Part shown: in pieces, positions 45,101-57,029 of the stretch
Numbering within the stretch: the first letter of the stretch is position 1
Layout of the letters: the number at the start of each line of letters is the position of its first letter
Assembly (NCBI RefSeq): GCF_007748115.1
Contig: NZ_CP036289.1
Span: forward strand, 930,001-994,000
DNA length: 64,000 nucleotides
Direction: 5' to 3'
Source of the DNA: Bremerella volcania
Lineage (GTDB): Bacteria; Planctomycetota; Planctomycetia; Pirellulales; Pirellulaceae
The notes under the pieces: generated by a model
The model's database searches: none
What the model was told of the DNA's origin: nothing
What the model saw: the letters and a program-made list of their open reading frames with translations, nothing else
Made by a program: the position numbers and the translations under genes

Positions 45101-45125
45101 ACCCTCTTCTCTGCGCGATGATGCA

Positions 45126-46718
45126 ATGAGTGCCGAGTTTCAGTCGCAACCCGAAGAGTACGCCGAGGCGCCTGCCGAGCAGGCATTGCCCCTCGAAGAA
45201 ACGAGCGCGCCAAGCGAGGACGCTTATTCCGGCTCGATCTTAGATTGGATTGTTTCCAACGAGAACGTCCAGCAGTCGAATCGGGCAGCCCATCGCTGGG
45301 ACGAATTCATGAACGCCGAATCCGTTCGTGAAAAGCTGGTTGCGTGGCTGGGCAAGATTGATGGACTCTCGAAGAAGTCGCTCGTGCTCCGTTTGAATGC
45401 GGACGTCGCACAAATCGATCAGTGGCTTACCGATCAACTCAATGCCATCTTGCATCATCCAAAGTTTCAAAAGCTGGAAGCTTCCTGGCGCGGCCTGCAA
45501 TACTTGACCGACATGGTTGACGACGAGGCCGATCGCGAACGCGTCATGATTCGTGTACTCAACGCGAGTTGGAAGGATGTCGAACGCGACATTGAACGGG
45601 CCGTCGAGTTCGATTCAAGCGAGTTGTTCAAAAAGATCTACGAGGAAGAATTCGGAACCGCCGGCGGCAAGCCGTTTGGCGTGATGATTGGGGACTACGA
45701 GATTCACCCTAATCCGACCAAGAATCATCCTCACCGCGACCTGGACACGCTGCAAGGGCTCGCAGGTATTGCTGCTGCGGCGTTTTGTCCCTTTATTGCC
45801 GGGGCCAGTCCCACGATGTTCGGCCTGGACGAGTTTACGGGGCTCGAGCACGTCGAGAACTTGCGTTCGGGGTTCGATCAGGCGGAATTCACGCAGTGGC
45901 ACGCATTTCGCAAAACGGAAGATGCTCGATTCGTCGGCCTGGTCATGCCGCGCGTTTTGATGCGTTTGCCTTACGAAACCTTCGATGCCAGGGCCGACGG
46001 GTTTAGTTTTCGAGAGGAAGTCGGCGGTCGTGATCGTCGCAAGTACCTCTGGGGGAATGCGTCGTACGCGTTTGCGGAAGTCCTGATTCGCGCTTTCTCG
46101 GAGTGTGGTTGGCTGGCTCAAATCCGCGGCGTCCAGCGCAATGTCGTGGGGGGCGGGCTCGTGAGTCGACTGGCCGTTCATCACTTCAGTACCGATCGAC
46201 ACGGGGTTGCTCCCAAGTCTTCCACGGACTGTATTATCTCGGATCGGCAAGAAGCGGAACTGGCACATTTGGGGTTCATTCCTCTCACGCGGTGTCACGA
46301 TACGGAGTTGAGCGCGTTTTACTCGAATCAAACGGTGCAAAAGCCCAAGGTTTACGAAGACGAGGCGGCCACGCAAAACGCGAAGATTTCCGCCATGCTG
46401 CAGTACATCTTATGTACCAGCCAGTTCGCCCATGCATTGAAGGTGATTGCCCGGGACAAGGTTGGTACCTTCGAGGATCGCGATGCGGTCGAGCGATTCT
46501 TGAACGACTGGATTCACGAATACGTTACGCCAGATGAAAAGGCCAAGCCGGCAACCAAGGCCGCGCGACCGCTGCGTCAGGCAGAAATCCGCTTGCGAGA
46601 CGACCCTGGCAAGCCGGGTTCGTATCACTGTACCTTTAAACTTTGGCCGCATTATCAACTGGATGACCTGGTCGCATCGATTCGCATGAAGACCAATATC
46701 GAAGGTCGCCGACAATAA
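45126..46718 (+). CDS. impD: Second TssC-like sheath protein (ImpD)
   Basis: The 530-residue paralogue of TssC keeps the main TssC landmarks (LEASWRGLQYLTDMVDDEAD, VMIRVLNASWKDVERDIERAVEFD in pieces, RLPYETFDARADGFSFREE, LSAFYSNQTVQKPKVY) but has an extra acidic N-terminal segment of about 35 residues, starting with MSAEFQSQPEEYAEA. In the rhizobial imp locus the same position is held by ImpD, the TssC2 form. The role of the second large subunit is unsettled; it may form the baseplate-proximal sheath end or a distinct cap. I chose the ATG at 45126; an upstream frame to 45069 overlaps the terminator. Confidence 0.92.
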   Translation: MSAEFQSQPEEYAEAPAEQALPLEETSAPSEDAYSGSILDWIVSNENVQQSNRAAHRWDEFMNAESVREKLVAWLGKIDGLSKKSLVLRLNADVAQIDQWLTDQLNAILHHPKFQKLEASWRGLQYLTDMVDDEADRERVMIRVLNASWKDVERDIERAVEFDSSELFKKIYEEEFGTAGGKPFGVMIGDYEIHPNPTKNHPHRDLDTLQGLAGIAAAAFCPFIAGASPTMFGLDEFTGLEHVENLRSGFDQAEFTQWHAFRKTEDARFVGLVMPRVLMRLPYETFDARADGFSFREEVGGRDRRKYLWGNASYAFAEVLIRAFSECGWLAQIRGVQRNVVGGGLVSRLAVHHFSTDRHGVAPKSSTDCIISDRQEAELAHLGFIPLTRCHDTELSAFYSNQTVQKPKVYEDEAATQNAKISAMLQYILCTSQFAHALKVIARDKVGTFEDRDAVERFLNDWIHEYVTPDEKAKPATKAARPLRQAEIRLRDDPGKPGSYHCTFKLWPHYQLDDLVASIRMKTNIEGRRQ

Positions 46719-46763
46719 GCTTACAATCCAACATTGGCTGAGAATCAACTTCGGGGGGAGCAC

Positions 46764-47558
46764 ATGAGCATCGGCGAACAACTGAAAGCGGGGCAACTGA
46801 ATGAAGCCATCGAGGCGGCTATTCAGGATGTCAAGAAGAAGCCCATGCAGTGGGACTTGCGAATCGCGCTGGCCCAACTGCTATGTTTGCGAGGGGATCT
46901 CGAGCGAGCCGATAACCACCTGGAAACGGCTCAGATTCAGTCTCCCGATGCGATCCTTCGCATCTCAATGTATCGGCAGATGATCCGGGGCGAGATGACC
47001 CGCAACGAATGCTGGGAGCAAGGACGCACGCCTGACCTGATGCAGAATCAAGAGCCGTCTCCTCTGATCGAGAAGAATTTGCGGCTGATTCTCGCGCTGC
47101 GAGAAAAGAACATGGAAGAGGCTTCGACGCTGGTCGACGAAATCGAAGAGGAACGTCCGATCGTGAAGGGAAAGTGCGACGGCGTCGAATTTGAAGACAT
47201 CCGGGACCAGGACGATCGCACCGCGTTCTTCCTGGAAACGATCACCAGTAATGGCAAGTATTTCTGGATTCCTTTCGAAGCGATCGATTCGGTTGAGTTT
47301 CATGCTCCTGAGCAGCCGTGCGATTTGATCTGGCGGCGGGCAACGATGAACGCCTATGGTCAGGAAGGGGACGTCTTCATCAACGCTCTTTACCCGGGCA
47401 GTTCCCAAAGTGAAGAGATGACGCACAAGTTGGGACAAAGCACAACCTGGCTTGGAGAAGAAGGTGAACCGGGACGCGGCCTCGGCCAGCGAATGCTCTG
47501 GCTGGGTGAGGATGAGAAGTCGATTATGGAAATCGGCATGTTGGAATTGACCCACTAA
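46764..47558 (+). CDS. impE: T6SS accessory protein TagJ (ImpE)
   Basis: The 264-residue ImpE-family protein has TPR-like helices at the start (LKAGQLNEAIEAAIQDVKKKP, then LRGDLERADNHLETAQ) and the ImpE C-terminal part with WIPFEAIDSVEFHAPEQPCDLIWRRA. TagJ binds the sheath (TssB) and ClpV in some T6SSs. It lies between impD and tssE, as in the imp locus. GGGGGGAG precedes the ATG at 46764, so I rejected the upstream in-frame start. A WLGEDEKSIMEIG-like tail resembles the family. Confidence 0.92.
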   Translation: MSIGEQLKAGQLNEAIEAAIQDVKKKPMQWDLRIALAQLLCLRGDLERADNHLETAQIQSPDAILRISMYRQMIRGEMTRNECWEQGRTPDLMQNQEPSPLIEKNLRLILALREKNMEEASTLVDEIEEERPIVKGKCDGVEFEDIRDQDDRTAFFLETITSNGKYFWIPFEAIDSVEFHAPEQPCDLIWRRATMNAYGQEGDVFINALYPGSSQSEEMTHKLGQSTTWLGEEGEPGRGLGQRMLWLGEDEKSIMEIGMLELTH

Positions 47559-47582
47559 GTTCTTCATTGACGGGAGGCAGCG

Positions 47583-48080
47583 ATGTCCAAAGGGAATCCG
47601 GATGAAGAACCACTCATGCCGTCGGTGTTTGACCGACTGATTGACAACGAGCCGTTCAATTCGCGCGAGACGCCCCATTCGCAAACGCAGACCATGCGGG
47701 AAATCCGTGAGTCGGTCATGCGCGACCTGGAAAATCTGTTGAATACGCGTTGGCGCTGCAAGTCATGGCCGCCGCAGCTCAACGAACTGAATAATTCGCT
47801 GATCAACTACGGGATTCCCGATTTCTCATCCATCGACCTGAGTTCGGACATGGATCGCGATTCGCTCCGCGAGGCGATTGAATTCGCGATCCGTACGTTT
47901 GAGACTCGCTTTGTTTCGGTGCGTGTCGAGATTCCCGAGAAGAGTAGGTCGGAAGACCGGACTCTGCACTTCATCATCCGGGCCGAACTCCATGCGACGC
48001 CGGCCCCCGAACCGATTGTGTTTGATTCGAAGCTGGAGCCATCGGATCATCTATTTCATGTCAGACGGAAAGATCGATGA
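47583..48080 (+). CDS. tssE: T6SS baseplate protein TssE (gp25-like)
   Basis: The 165-residue protein carries the gp25-like/lysozyme-like domain of TssE (about 35-145), with the conserved MREIRESVMRDLENLLNTR, INYGIPDF and FETRFVSVRVEI. It forms part of the baseplate wedge. Its last 4 bp overlap tssF (48077), so the two are translationally coupled. It has a good ribosome-binding site (GGGAGG) just before the ATG. Confidence 0.94.
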   Translation: MSKGNPDEEPLMPSVFDRLIDNEPFNSRETPHSQTQTMREIRESVMRDLENLLNTRWRCKSWPPQLNELNNSLINYGIPDFSSIDLSSDMDRDSLREAIEFAIRTFETRFVSVRVEIPEKSRSEDRTLHFIIRAELHATPAPEPIVFDSKLEPSDHLFHVRRKDR

Positions 48081-49909
48081 GCGACGAACTGCTCGAGTTT
48101 TACCGCCGCGAACGCGCCTACCTGTTGGATCAGGGCAAAGCGTTTGCTCGTGCCAACCCCAAGATTGCCAGTCGTTTGGGCCTTGGTGGTGACGACTTTA
48201 AAGATCCGCACGTTGGCCGCCTGGTCGAGTCGTTTGCTTATCTCAACGCACGGACGCGTCTCAAGCTGGAAGACGATTTTCCCGAGATTGCCGCGTCAAT
48301 GCTGGAGGTTCTCTTCCCGCATTTGCTGCGGCCGATCCCCTCGATGTCCGTTGTCCAGTTCGGACTGGATCGAGCTCAGGTCGAAGCGGTGAATGGCTTT
48401 CAGGTGGTCCAAGGAACCAGTCTCGAGACCGAGCAGATCGACGGAGACCCGTGCCGCTTTCGGACTTGCTATCCGGTTACCTGTTGGCCGATCGAAGTCA
48501 GCGAAGTCAGCATGATGAGTCATCCGTTCGAGGCACCGCAGACTCCGTACAATGCGGAAGCCTCCGCGATGATCCGCATCGGCTTGAAGAGCTTCACTTC
48601 GACGATCGATCTGAGCCAATTGAAACTGAAGACGCTTCGGTTTTTTATCAAAGAGCAAGCCCCCTACAAATTCGACCTGTATGAAATGTTGATGACGTCG
48701 GTCGTCGGTGTCGCGGTGGCTCAGCATCATAAGTCGGCCGAATTTCAAATGCTCGGTCGCAACTGCATTCAGCCAGTCGGTTTCCATCGGGAAGAAGGGA
48801 TGTTCGACTACCCGGCCCGCTCGTTCCTGGGATATCGCCTACTGACGGAGTTCTTTACCTTTCCTGACAAGTTCCTGTTTTTCGATCTGAATCTGGAATC
48901 CGCCTTAAAGAGGATCCCCGGCGAACAGGCAGAGATTTACATCTTCTTGAAACGAGGGAACTCCGACCTGGAACGTCGCCTGCATGTCGACAACCTGCGG
49001 ATCGGGTGTACGCCGATCACCAATCTGTATCGGCAAGAGGCCGAGCCGATTCGGCTGACGCACGAGAAGACCGAGTACCACGTGATCCCAGACTCGCGGC
49101 GGCCGTTTGCCAACGAAATCTATTCGATTGACGAGGTCACCGCCGTATCGCAGGATCATCGCGAGGTCAGTTACCATCCGTTTTATTCGTTCAAGCACTC
49201 GTCCGAATCGCACGATGCCGAAACGTACTGGCACGCGGTTCGGCGGCCGAATCCTGGCGGCGAAGAATCAGGGGACGAAGGAACCGAGTTATTCCTGTCG
49301 GTGGTCGATCTGAACTTCACTCCCAGCGCCGAGCAGCAATGGAGCTTGCACGCGGACTTGACCTGCTTCAATCGGGATCTTCCTGAGCGACTTCCGTTTG
49401 GCGGCGATCAGCCCAAGTTGAGCATGTCAGGCTTGGCCCCCATTACCAAGATCAAGTGCCTGCTGCCTCCGACGCCGACACGTCGTCCGGACGTCGAGCA
49501 GGGGATTCGGTGGCGTTTGATTTCCCATCTGTCTCTGAACCATCTGTCGCTCAGTGATGACGCGGAAGGTTCGCACGCATTGCGAGAGATCCTGGGCTTA
49601 TACGATTACGTCGATTCCGGGGTGAGCCGGGCATTCATCGAGGGAATCTCGTCGCTACGAAGCGAGCCCTGCACGGCGCGCGTGAAGACGCCCAATGGTA
49701 CCGTGTTCTGCCGCGGTACGCGCCTGCACGTCACGTTTGACTCCAGTAGTTACACCGGTGGCGGTATGTTTTTGATGGCGAGCGTGCTCGAGCGATTTTT
49801 CGCCCTGTATTGCACGATCAATTCATTCACCCAGACGGTCATGCATGACGAGACCGGAGAGGAGATCTACCGTTGGGCACCGAGGGCCGGCGAAAACGTG
49901 CTACTGTAG
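48077..49909 (+). CDS. tssF: T6SS baseplate protein TssF
   Basis: The 610-residue TssF is a wedge component of the baseplate. The opening DELLEFYRRERAYLLDQGKAFARANPKIASRLGL and DPHVGRLVESFAYLNARTRLKLEDDFPE (in pieces) are typical, as is the late GGGMFLMASVLERFFALYCTINSFTQ. The length matches the family (about 590-620). It is coupled to tssE at the start and overlaps tssG by 37 bp at the end. Confidence 0.95.
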   Translation: MSDELLEFYRRERAYLLDQGKAFARANPKIASRLGLGGDDFKDPHVGRLVESFAYLNARTRLKLEDDFPEIAASMLEVLFPHLLRPIPSMSVVQFGLDRAQVEAVNGFQVVQGTSLETEQIDGDPCRFRTCYPVTCWPIEVSEVSMMSHPFEAPQTPYNAEASAMIRIGLKSFTSTIDLSQLKLKTLRFFIKEQAPYKFDLYEMLMTSVVGVAVAQHHKSAEFQMLGRNCIQPVGFHREEGMFDYPARSFLGYRLLTEFFTFPDKFLFFDLNLESALKRIPGEQAEIYIFLKRGNSDLERRLHVDNLRIGCTPITNLYRQEAEPIRLTHEKTEYHVIPDSRRPFANEIYSIDEVTAVSQDHREVSYHPFYSFKHSSESHDAETYWHAVRRPNPGGEESGDEGTELFLSVVDLNFTPSAEQQWSLHADLTCFNRDLPERLPFGGDQPKLSMSGLAPITKIKCLLPPTPTRRPDVEQGIRWRLISHLSLNHLSLSDDAEGSHALREILGLYDYVDSGVSRAFIEGISSLRSEPCTARVKTPNGTVFCRGTRLHVTFDSSSYTGGGMFLMASVLERFFALYCTINSFTQTVMHDETGEEIYRWAPRAGENVLL

Positions 49910-51012
49910 CCAGTCGCCTGATCGAACAGCCGTACCAGTTCGACTTTTTCCAGGCCATGCGGCTACTGGAGAAGATGGCTCAGGAAGATCCTGAAGCGTT
50001 CCCGAATTGGAAGCCGATTGGGCAAGACGGGCCACCGCATCGCGAGTTGGTCCAACTGAAGGTTCTGTGCGCGCGGACTTTTCCGCCGAGCGAGGTCACG
50101 TCGATTGTTCGTCGCCGTCCCGATGCCGAAGATGCACCACCAGAAGGGGAACCTCCCTTCACGATGACGACGACCTTCATGGGGGTTTTCGGTGCCCAAG
50201 GGGTGATGCCGCTGCACTACACGCAGACCATTCTTGATCGCGTCCGTCGCAAAGATTACGCCCTGCGCGACTTTATCGATCTCTTTCACCATCGGATTTT
50301 GTCGTTCTTCTATCGGGCCTGGGAAAAGTATCGCTTTCCCATTGCTTTTGAAAGAGCTCGGCGAAATACACCCAAGCCGAAAGATCTCGATCTATTCACC
50401 GAGACGTTGTACGCACTGGTGGGGATGGGGACCGACGGCATCCGAGATCGCCTGCTGATCGACGATGAAACGTTCCTGTACTACGCCGGCCACTTCGCGC
50501 ACCGTCCGCGTTCGGCGCTCGGGCTTCAGCAGATCCTGGAAGATTACTTCTCCTTTGACGTCGTTGTGCAGCAATACACAGGCCACTGGTTGTATATCGA
50601 TCCGGCCGATCAATCTCGCTTGCCCGACTCGGCGGGGATGCTTGGTGGAAACAATCGGCTTGGTGAAGAGACCGTCATCGGGCATCGTATGTGGAACTGC
50701 GAAACGCGGTTTCGGCTGCGGATCGGTCCGGTCGATTATCGGCAGTACCAGCGACTGATGCCCAGCGGCGATCAACTCGGCGAGGTTGCTCAACTGACGC
50801 GGACCTACGTCGGGAATTCATTGGATTTTGATATGCAACTGGTGTTAAAAAATTCAGAGGTTCCCCAGTGCATCCTCGGGAGTGAGGAAGACCCATGTTT
50901 TTTGGGGTATAACATGTGGCTGCGAGTTGGCGAATTCGTCAACGATGTGGAAGATGCCGTATTCCAGCACTCGGGGTATCCGCTGGGATCGACCCAGGCA
51001 TCAGCGAAGTAG
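49873..51012 (+). CDS. tssG: T6SS baseplate protein TssG
   Basis: TssG completes the TssE-TssF-TssG wedge. This 379-residue protein has the typical beginning LIEQPYQFDFFQAMRLLE, then TFMGVFGAQGVMPLHYT and the late LGLQQILEDYFSFDVVVQQYTGHW, all diagnostic for TssG. It starts with a TTG at 49873 inside tssF (37-bp overlap); no better in-frame start precedes the conserved region. A start this deep in the previous gene points to translational coupling. Confidence 0.93.
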   Translation: MGTEGRRKRATVASRLIEQPYQFDFFQAMRLLEKMAQEDPEAFPNWKPIGQDGPPHRELVQLKVLCARTFPPSEVTSIVRRRPDAEDAPPEGEPPFTMTTTFMGVFGAQGVMPLHYTQTILDRVRRKDYALRDFIDLFHHRILSFFYRAWEKYRFPIAFERARRNTPKPKDLDLFTETLYALVGMGTDGIRDRLLIDDETFLYYAGHFAHRPRSALGLQQILEDYFSFDVVVQQYTGHWLYIDPADQSRLPDSAGMLGGNNRLGEETVIGHRMWNCETRFRLRIGPVDYRQYQRLMPSGDQLGEVAQLTRTYVGNSLDFDMQLVLKNSEVPQCILGSEEDPCFLGYNMWLRVGEFVNDVEDAVFQHSGYPLGSTQASAK

Positions 51013-51094
51013 ATATCAATTCGAGAACGAATTGGGGCATGTCGGATCAACTAGGGAAACATTCAAAGATTGAATTGAAAGGGATCGACCTACC

Positions 51095-53791
<2,697 letters not shown>

Positions 53792-53839
53792 ATCCATCGT
53801 GCCGATTGAATCAATTGGCGAACCTCTAACGATTGTTCC

Positions 53840-53866
53840 AACGGCAGCGATTTGCTGCCGTTTTTT
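53840..53866 (+). terminator. Terminator of the tssA-clpV operon
   Basis: AACGGCAGC (53840-53848) pairs with GCTGCCGTT (53854-53862), 9 bp with a 5-nt loop, followed by a T tract (53861-53866). It closes the T6SS operon. Confidence 0.88.
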
Positions 53867-54061
53867 ATGGACCTTTTGTCAGGTTTAACTCGTCAAATCG
53901 GGGGACTTGCGCGCTTTGCGTTTATAGTGAAATCTCGTTTGCCTCAGTTGGTGACAGGTCGGGACTGAAAAGCATTTGCCGCGACAGGTCCATTTTCTGA
54001 TAATTCAGGTTTGATCCTTTCTCGGGAAGAGCGGCTAGAGAACAAGCGTTCCACGCGAACC

Positions 54062-56092
54062 ATGGAATCATCGTTGCATCATCAAGACGCACCGCGAACG
54101 GCGGACGAGGCACGGCGTAGAATCGAGTCGCTGCTCGATGAAGTTGCCGATCTATCCGACTTGACCATTGCGCCCGATGTCTTCTACGGTCAGGTGCTCG
54201 ATCGACTTACCTTCGCTACCTCGGCAATGGGGGCAGCCGTATGGACCAAGAGTCCCAACGGTCACTTGCTCTTAGCCCATCAGACCGACCTCCTGCAGTG
54301 CTATCCTACGGGGAAAGCTGCGAAGGCCCTCAGCGACGACGAGGCACACCTCTTTCAGATCTTCAATCGAGGTGAGTCGGATGTCGTTCCGGGAAGCCAG
54401 ACCGTTCAACCAGGCTACGATATCGTCGCGGTCCCGCTGCAAGTGGCCGGCGAAGCTTGGGGCGTAATGGCTTGCTATCAGCCAGCCAATCTCGCTAAAT
54501 CGGTACGTCAAACCTACGTGCGAATCACGCACGCGTTCGCCGAGGTCGCCCAGCACTATCAGCAGCAGACGCTGCTGCGAGATTTCCAGCAGCATCAATA
54601 CGACTGGAAGCGGCAGCTTGCTTTCGCCGGCCTCGTCCATACCGACCTTTCCTACGAGAAAACCGCTTACCGAATTGCCAACGAGGCTCGCAACTGCTTG
54701 GAGGCCGATCGCGTGGCCGTGTTATCTGCCCGCGGGGCCAAGTGCCGGATTGAAGCCATCTCTGGCGTCGACAAGCCACACCGGCGATCCAATACGGTGC
54801 AAAAGCTGGAGCGCTTGGCCTCGGTGGTGGTCGGCTCGAAGCAAACGCTGCTCTACACCGGCGAAACCGAGAACCTCCCCCCGCAGGTCGAAGAGGCTTT
54901 GCTCGAGTACCTGGAAGAAACGCCGTCCAAAGTTCTGGCGATCGTTCCTTTGCAACTTGACGAGCCTGCGGACGATGACGAAGAAAAGAAGCCACGCCGA
55001 GCCAGCGAGCCCGTCGGGGCGATCGCCATCGAGAGCATCGATCAGCTCAACGGGCACGAACTACTGCATCGGACCGAACCGATCGTGCAGCACGCAGCCA
55101 CGGCGCTGGGCAATGCCCGGGCCTATCGCCAGCTGCCGCTTGCTTCGCTATTGATTCCCTTGGGCAATTTTCTGGCAACCATCGGCTGGTACCGATTGCC
55201 AACAACCCTCAAGATTGCCATTCCACTTCTCGTGACGATCGTCGCTCTTTGTTTCATTCCGACGGACTTCTCGATTGAAGTGCACGGACAATTGGTGCCT
55301 GAGGTCGAGCGAAACGTATTCGCGCCGTCGGACGGCTATGTCGAAGAGATCTTCGTTAAGCATGGCCAGCACGTCGAAAAAGACGCGGTGTTGATGCAAC
55401 TGCGGTCGAATGAATTCAATCTCGCGCGTGCCGAAATCGTCGGGCAACTGCAAACGGCTCAGGCCGAACTCGATGCCATTCTGGTCAAGCGTTCTCAAGG
55501 AATGCGAAGAGATCCACGTTCCGAAAGTCGCACGCCAGAGTCGTTCGAGAATCTCTCGGCCGACCAGTTGAAGTTGACCAAGCAGATCGAAAACCTGATC
55601 CAACGCCGCGACCTGCTGCAGAGGCGCGAAGATGAACTTAAGCTGCTCAGTCCGATCCATGGTCAGATCCTCGATTGGGAAGTCGAACAGGTTCTGGCGG
55701 CCCGCCCCGTTAGCCGTGGCGAACTGTTGATGAAGGTTGCCGATGTCGATGGCCCTTGGGTGCTGGACTTGGAACTGCCAGACAAGCGGACCTATCACGT
55801 GGTCAATGCCCAAAGAGAATCGAACGAGCCGCTCGTCGTGCGGTTTCAGCTGGTGAACGAGCCAGGCAAGACATACCGCGGGCAGGTTAGGTCAGCTGCT
55901 TCGATTGTTGACCTGGATGAGAGCTCCGAGGAACCCTTCGTGCCGCTGGAAGCGGAGATTGATAAGGCCGAGATTCCCCACTTGCGACATGGACTGAGTG
56001 TCGTCGGTCGGATCGAGTGCGGCCAGCGTTCGGTGGCCTACGTGTGGACGTATCAATTGGTGGAAACGGTCCGCCGTTATTTGTTCTGGTAA
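54062..56092 (+). CDS. GAF-GAF-membrane-HlyD protein
   Basis: The 676-residue protein begins with two GAF-like sensory domains (about 20-170 and 190-370; e.g. GYDIVAVPLQVAGEAWGVMACYQP), then one membrane span (about 379-401, LKIAIPLLVTIVALCFIP), then a periplasmic HlyD/biotinyl-lipoyl adaptor region (VFAPSDGYVEEIFVKHGQHVEKDAVLMQL, then a coiled coil and a beta barrel). I chose the ATG at 54062; the upstream TTG at 54011 would add 17 residues. It is followed by a second HlyD protein and an M50/HlyD fusion. The cytoplasmic GAF part suggests control of export by a small ligand. Confidence 0.85.
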   Translation: MESSLHHQDAPRTADEARRRIESLLDEVADLSDLTIAPDVFYGQVLDRLTFATSAMGAAVWTKSPNGHLLLAHQTDLLQCYPTGKAAKALSDDEAHLFQIFNRGESDVVPGSQTVQPGYDIVAVPLQVAGEAWGVMACYQPANLAKSVRQTYVRITHAFAEVAQHYQQQTLLRDFQQHQYDWKRQLAFAGLVHTDLSYEKTAYRIANEARNCLEADRVAVLSARGAKCRIEAISGVDKPHRRSNTVQKLERLASVVVGSKQTLLYTGETENLPPQVEEALLEYLEETPSKVLAIVPLQLDEPADDDEEKKPRRASEPVGAIAIESIDQLNGHELLHRTEPIVQHAATALGNARAYRQLPLASLLIPLGNFLATIGWYRLPTTLKIAIPLLVTIVALCFIPTDFSIEVHGQLVPEVERNVFAPSDGYVEEIFVKHGQHVEKDAVLMQLRSNEFNLARAEIVGQLQTAQAELDAILVKRSQGMRRDPRSESRTPESFENLSADQLKLTKQIENLIQRRDLLQRREDELKLLSPIHGQILDWEVEQVLAARPVSRGELLMKVADVDGPWVLDLELPDKRTYHVVNAQRESNEPLVVRFQLVNEPGKTYRGQVRSAASIVDLDESSEEPFVPLEAEIDKAEIPHLRHGLSVVGRIECGQRSVAYVWTYQLVETVRRYLFW

Positions 56093-56132
56093 TAATTCTT
56101 TTTGTCTGCAAGTTCATAAACGAGATTGATTG

Positions 56133-57017
56133 ATGTCAGGGAAACGAAAAATCACGTTCGCGGGGTTGGGTTTGCTCATCACGCTGCTTGTAGCTTTTCC
56201 CGTGGTCGCTCAAGAGATTGAGGTTTCGGCGACGCTGCTGAAGATTATTGAATCGGTCGAGATTCCCGCTCAGCAGTCGGGCGTATTGAAGATGGTCAAG
56301 GCCCAGGAAGGAACCATCGTCGATCGTGGGGAAGTGATTGCGAAGATCGACGATGAAGAAAAGGTTCTGGAAGTCCAGAAGGCCAAAGTCGATTTCGATA
56401 TTGCCGCGCGGGAAGCGAAGAACGATGTGAATATTCGTTTCGCGAAGAAGAGCCTGGAGGTCGCGGCAGCGGAGCTGATGCGATCGGAAGAGGCCCTTTC
56501 CATCGCCGAGAAGAGCGTTTCACAAACCGAAATGGATCGTCTCCGTCTATTAGTGGAGAAGAGCCGCTTAGAAATCGAGCAATCGGAAGAGAAGACCGCG
56601 ATCGCCAAGCTGACCGCCGAACTTCGTGATGCCGAACTACAGATCGTCAAAACGCAGCTTAAGAAGCATCAAATCGAGTCGCCGATTCAGGGGATGGTGG
56701 TCGCCGTCTTCCGTCGCTCGGGCGAGTGGGTCGAGACGAGCGATTCGGTCGTTAAGGTCGTCCGTATCGATCGCTTGCGTGCCGAAGGGTTCATTCGTAA
56801 CGAAGAAGCGATGATCGAACTGATCGGTTCCAAGGCAACCGTCACCGTCGAGATTCCTAATCGTGAACCGATTCAGGTCGAAGGGGAAGTGACGTTCGTC
56901 GATCCGGAAGTCGATCCGGTCAACGGTCAGGTGCGGGTATGGGTTGATCTGGAAAACGAAGACCTAAAGCTGCGGCCAGGGCTTCGCGCTTCCATGACGA
57001 TCCAGCCGAAGCAGTAA
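56133..57017 (+). CDS. HlyD-family periplasmic adaptor
   Basis: This 294-residue adaptor has a signal peptide (about 1-24, FPVVAQ), a lipoyl half-motif IPAQQSGVLKMVKAQEGTIVDRGEVIAKID, a coiled-coil hairpin (about 65-160) and a second lipoyl half HQIESPIQGMVVAVFRRSGEWV, then a beta-barrel ending GQVRVWVDLENEDLKLRPGLRASM. It bridges an inner-membrane unit and an outer-membrane channel in tripartite exporters. It lies 40 bp after the GAF/HlyD gene and 12 bp before the M50 fusion, so the three form one operon. No ABC or RND pump is adjacent. Confidence 0.9.
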   Translation: MSGKRKITFAGLGLLITLLVAFPVVAQEIEVSATLLKIIESVEIPAQQSGVLKMVKAQEGTIVDRGEVIAKIDDEEKVLEVQKAKVDFDIAAREAKNDVNIRFAKKSLEVAAAELMRSEEALSIAEKSVSQTEMDRLRLLVEKSRLEIEQSEEKTAIAKLTAELRDAELQIVKTQLKKHQIESPIQGMVVAVFRRSGEWVETSDSVVKVVRIDRLRAEGFIRNEEAMIELIGSKATVTVEIPNREPIQVEGEVTFVDPEVDPVNGQVRVWVDLENEDLKLRPGLRASMTIQPKQ

Positions 57018-57029
57018 GGGCTTGATTCT

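Noticed and set aside
54011-54061. TTG start for the GAF/HlyD protein
   Set aside because: The extra 17 residues have no conserved character, and an ATG follows at 54062.
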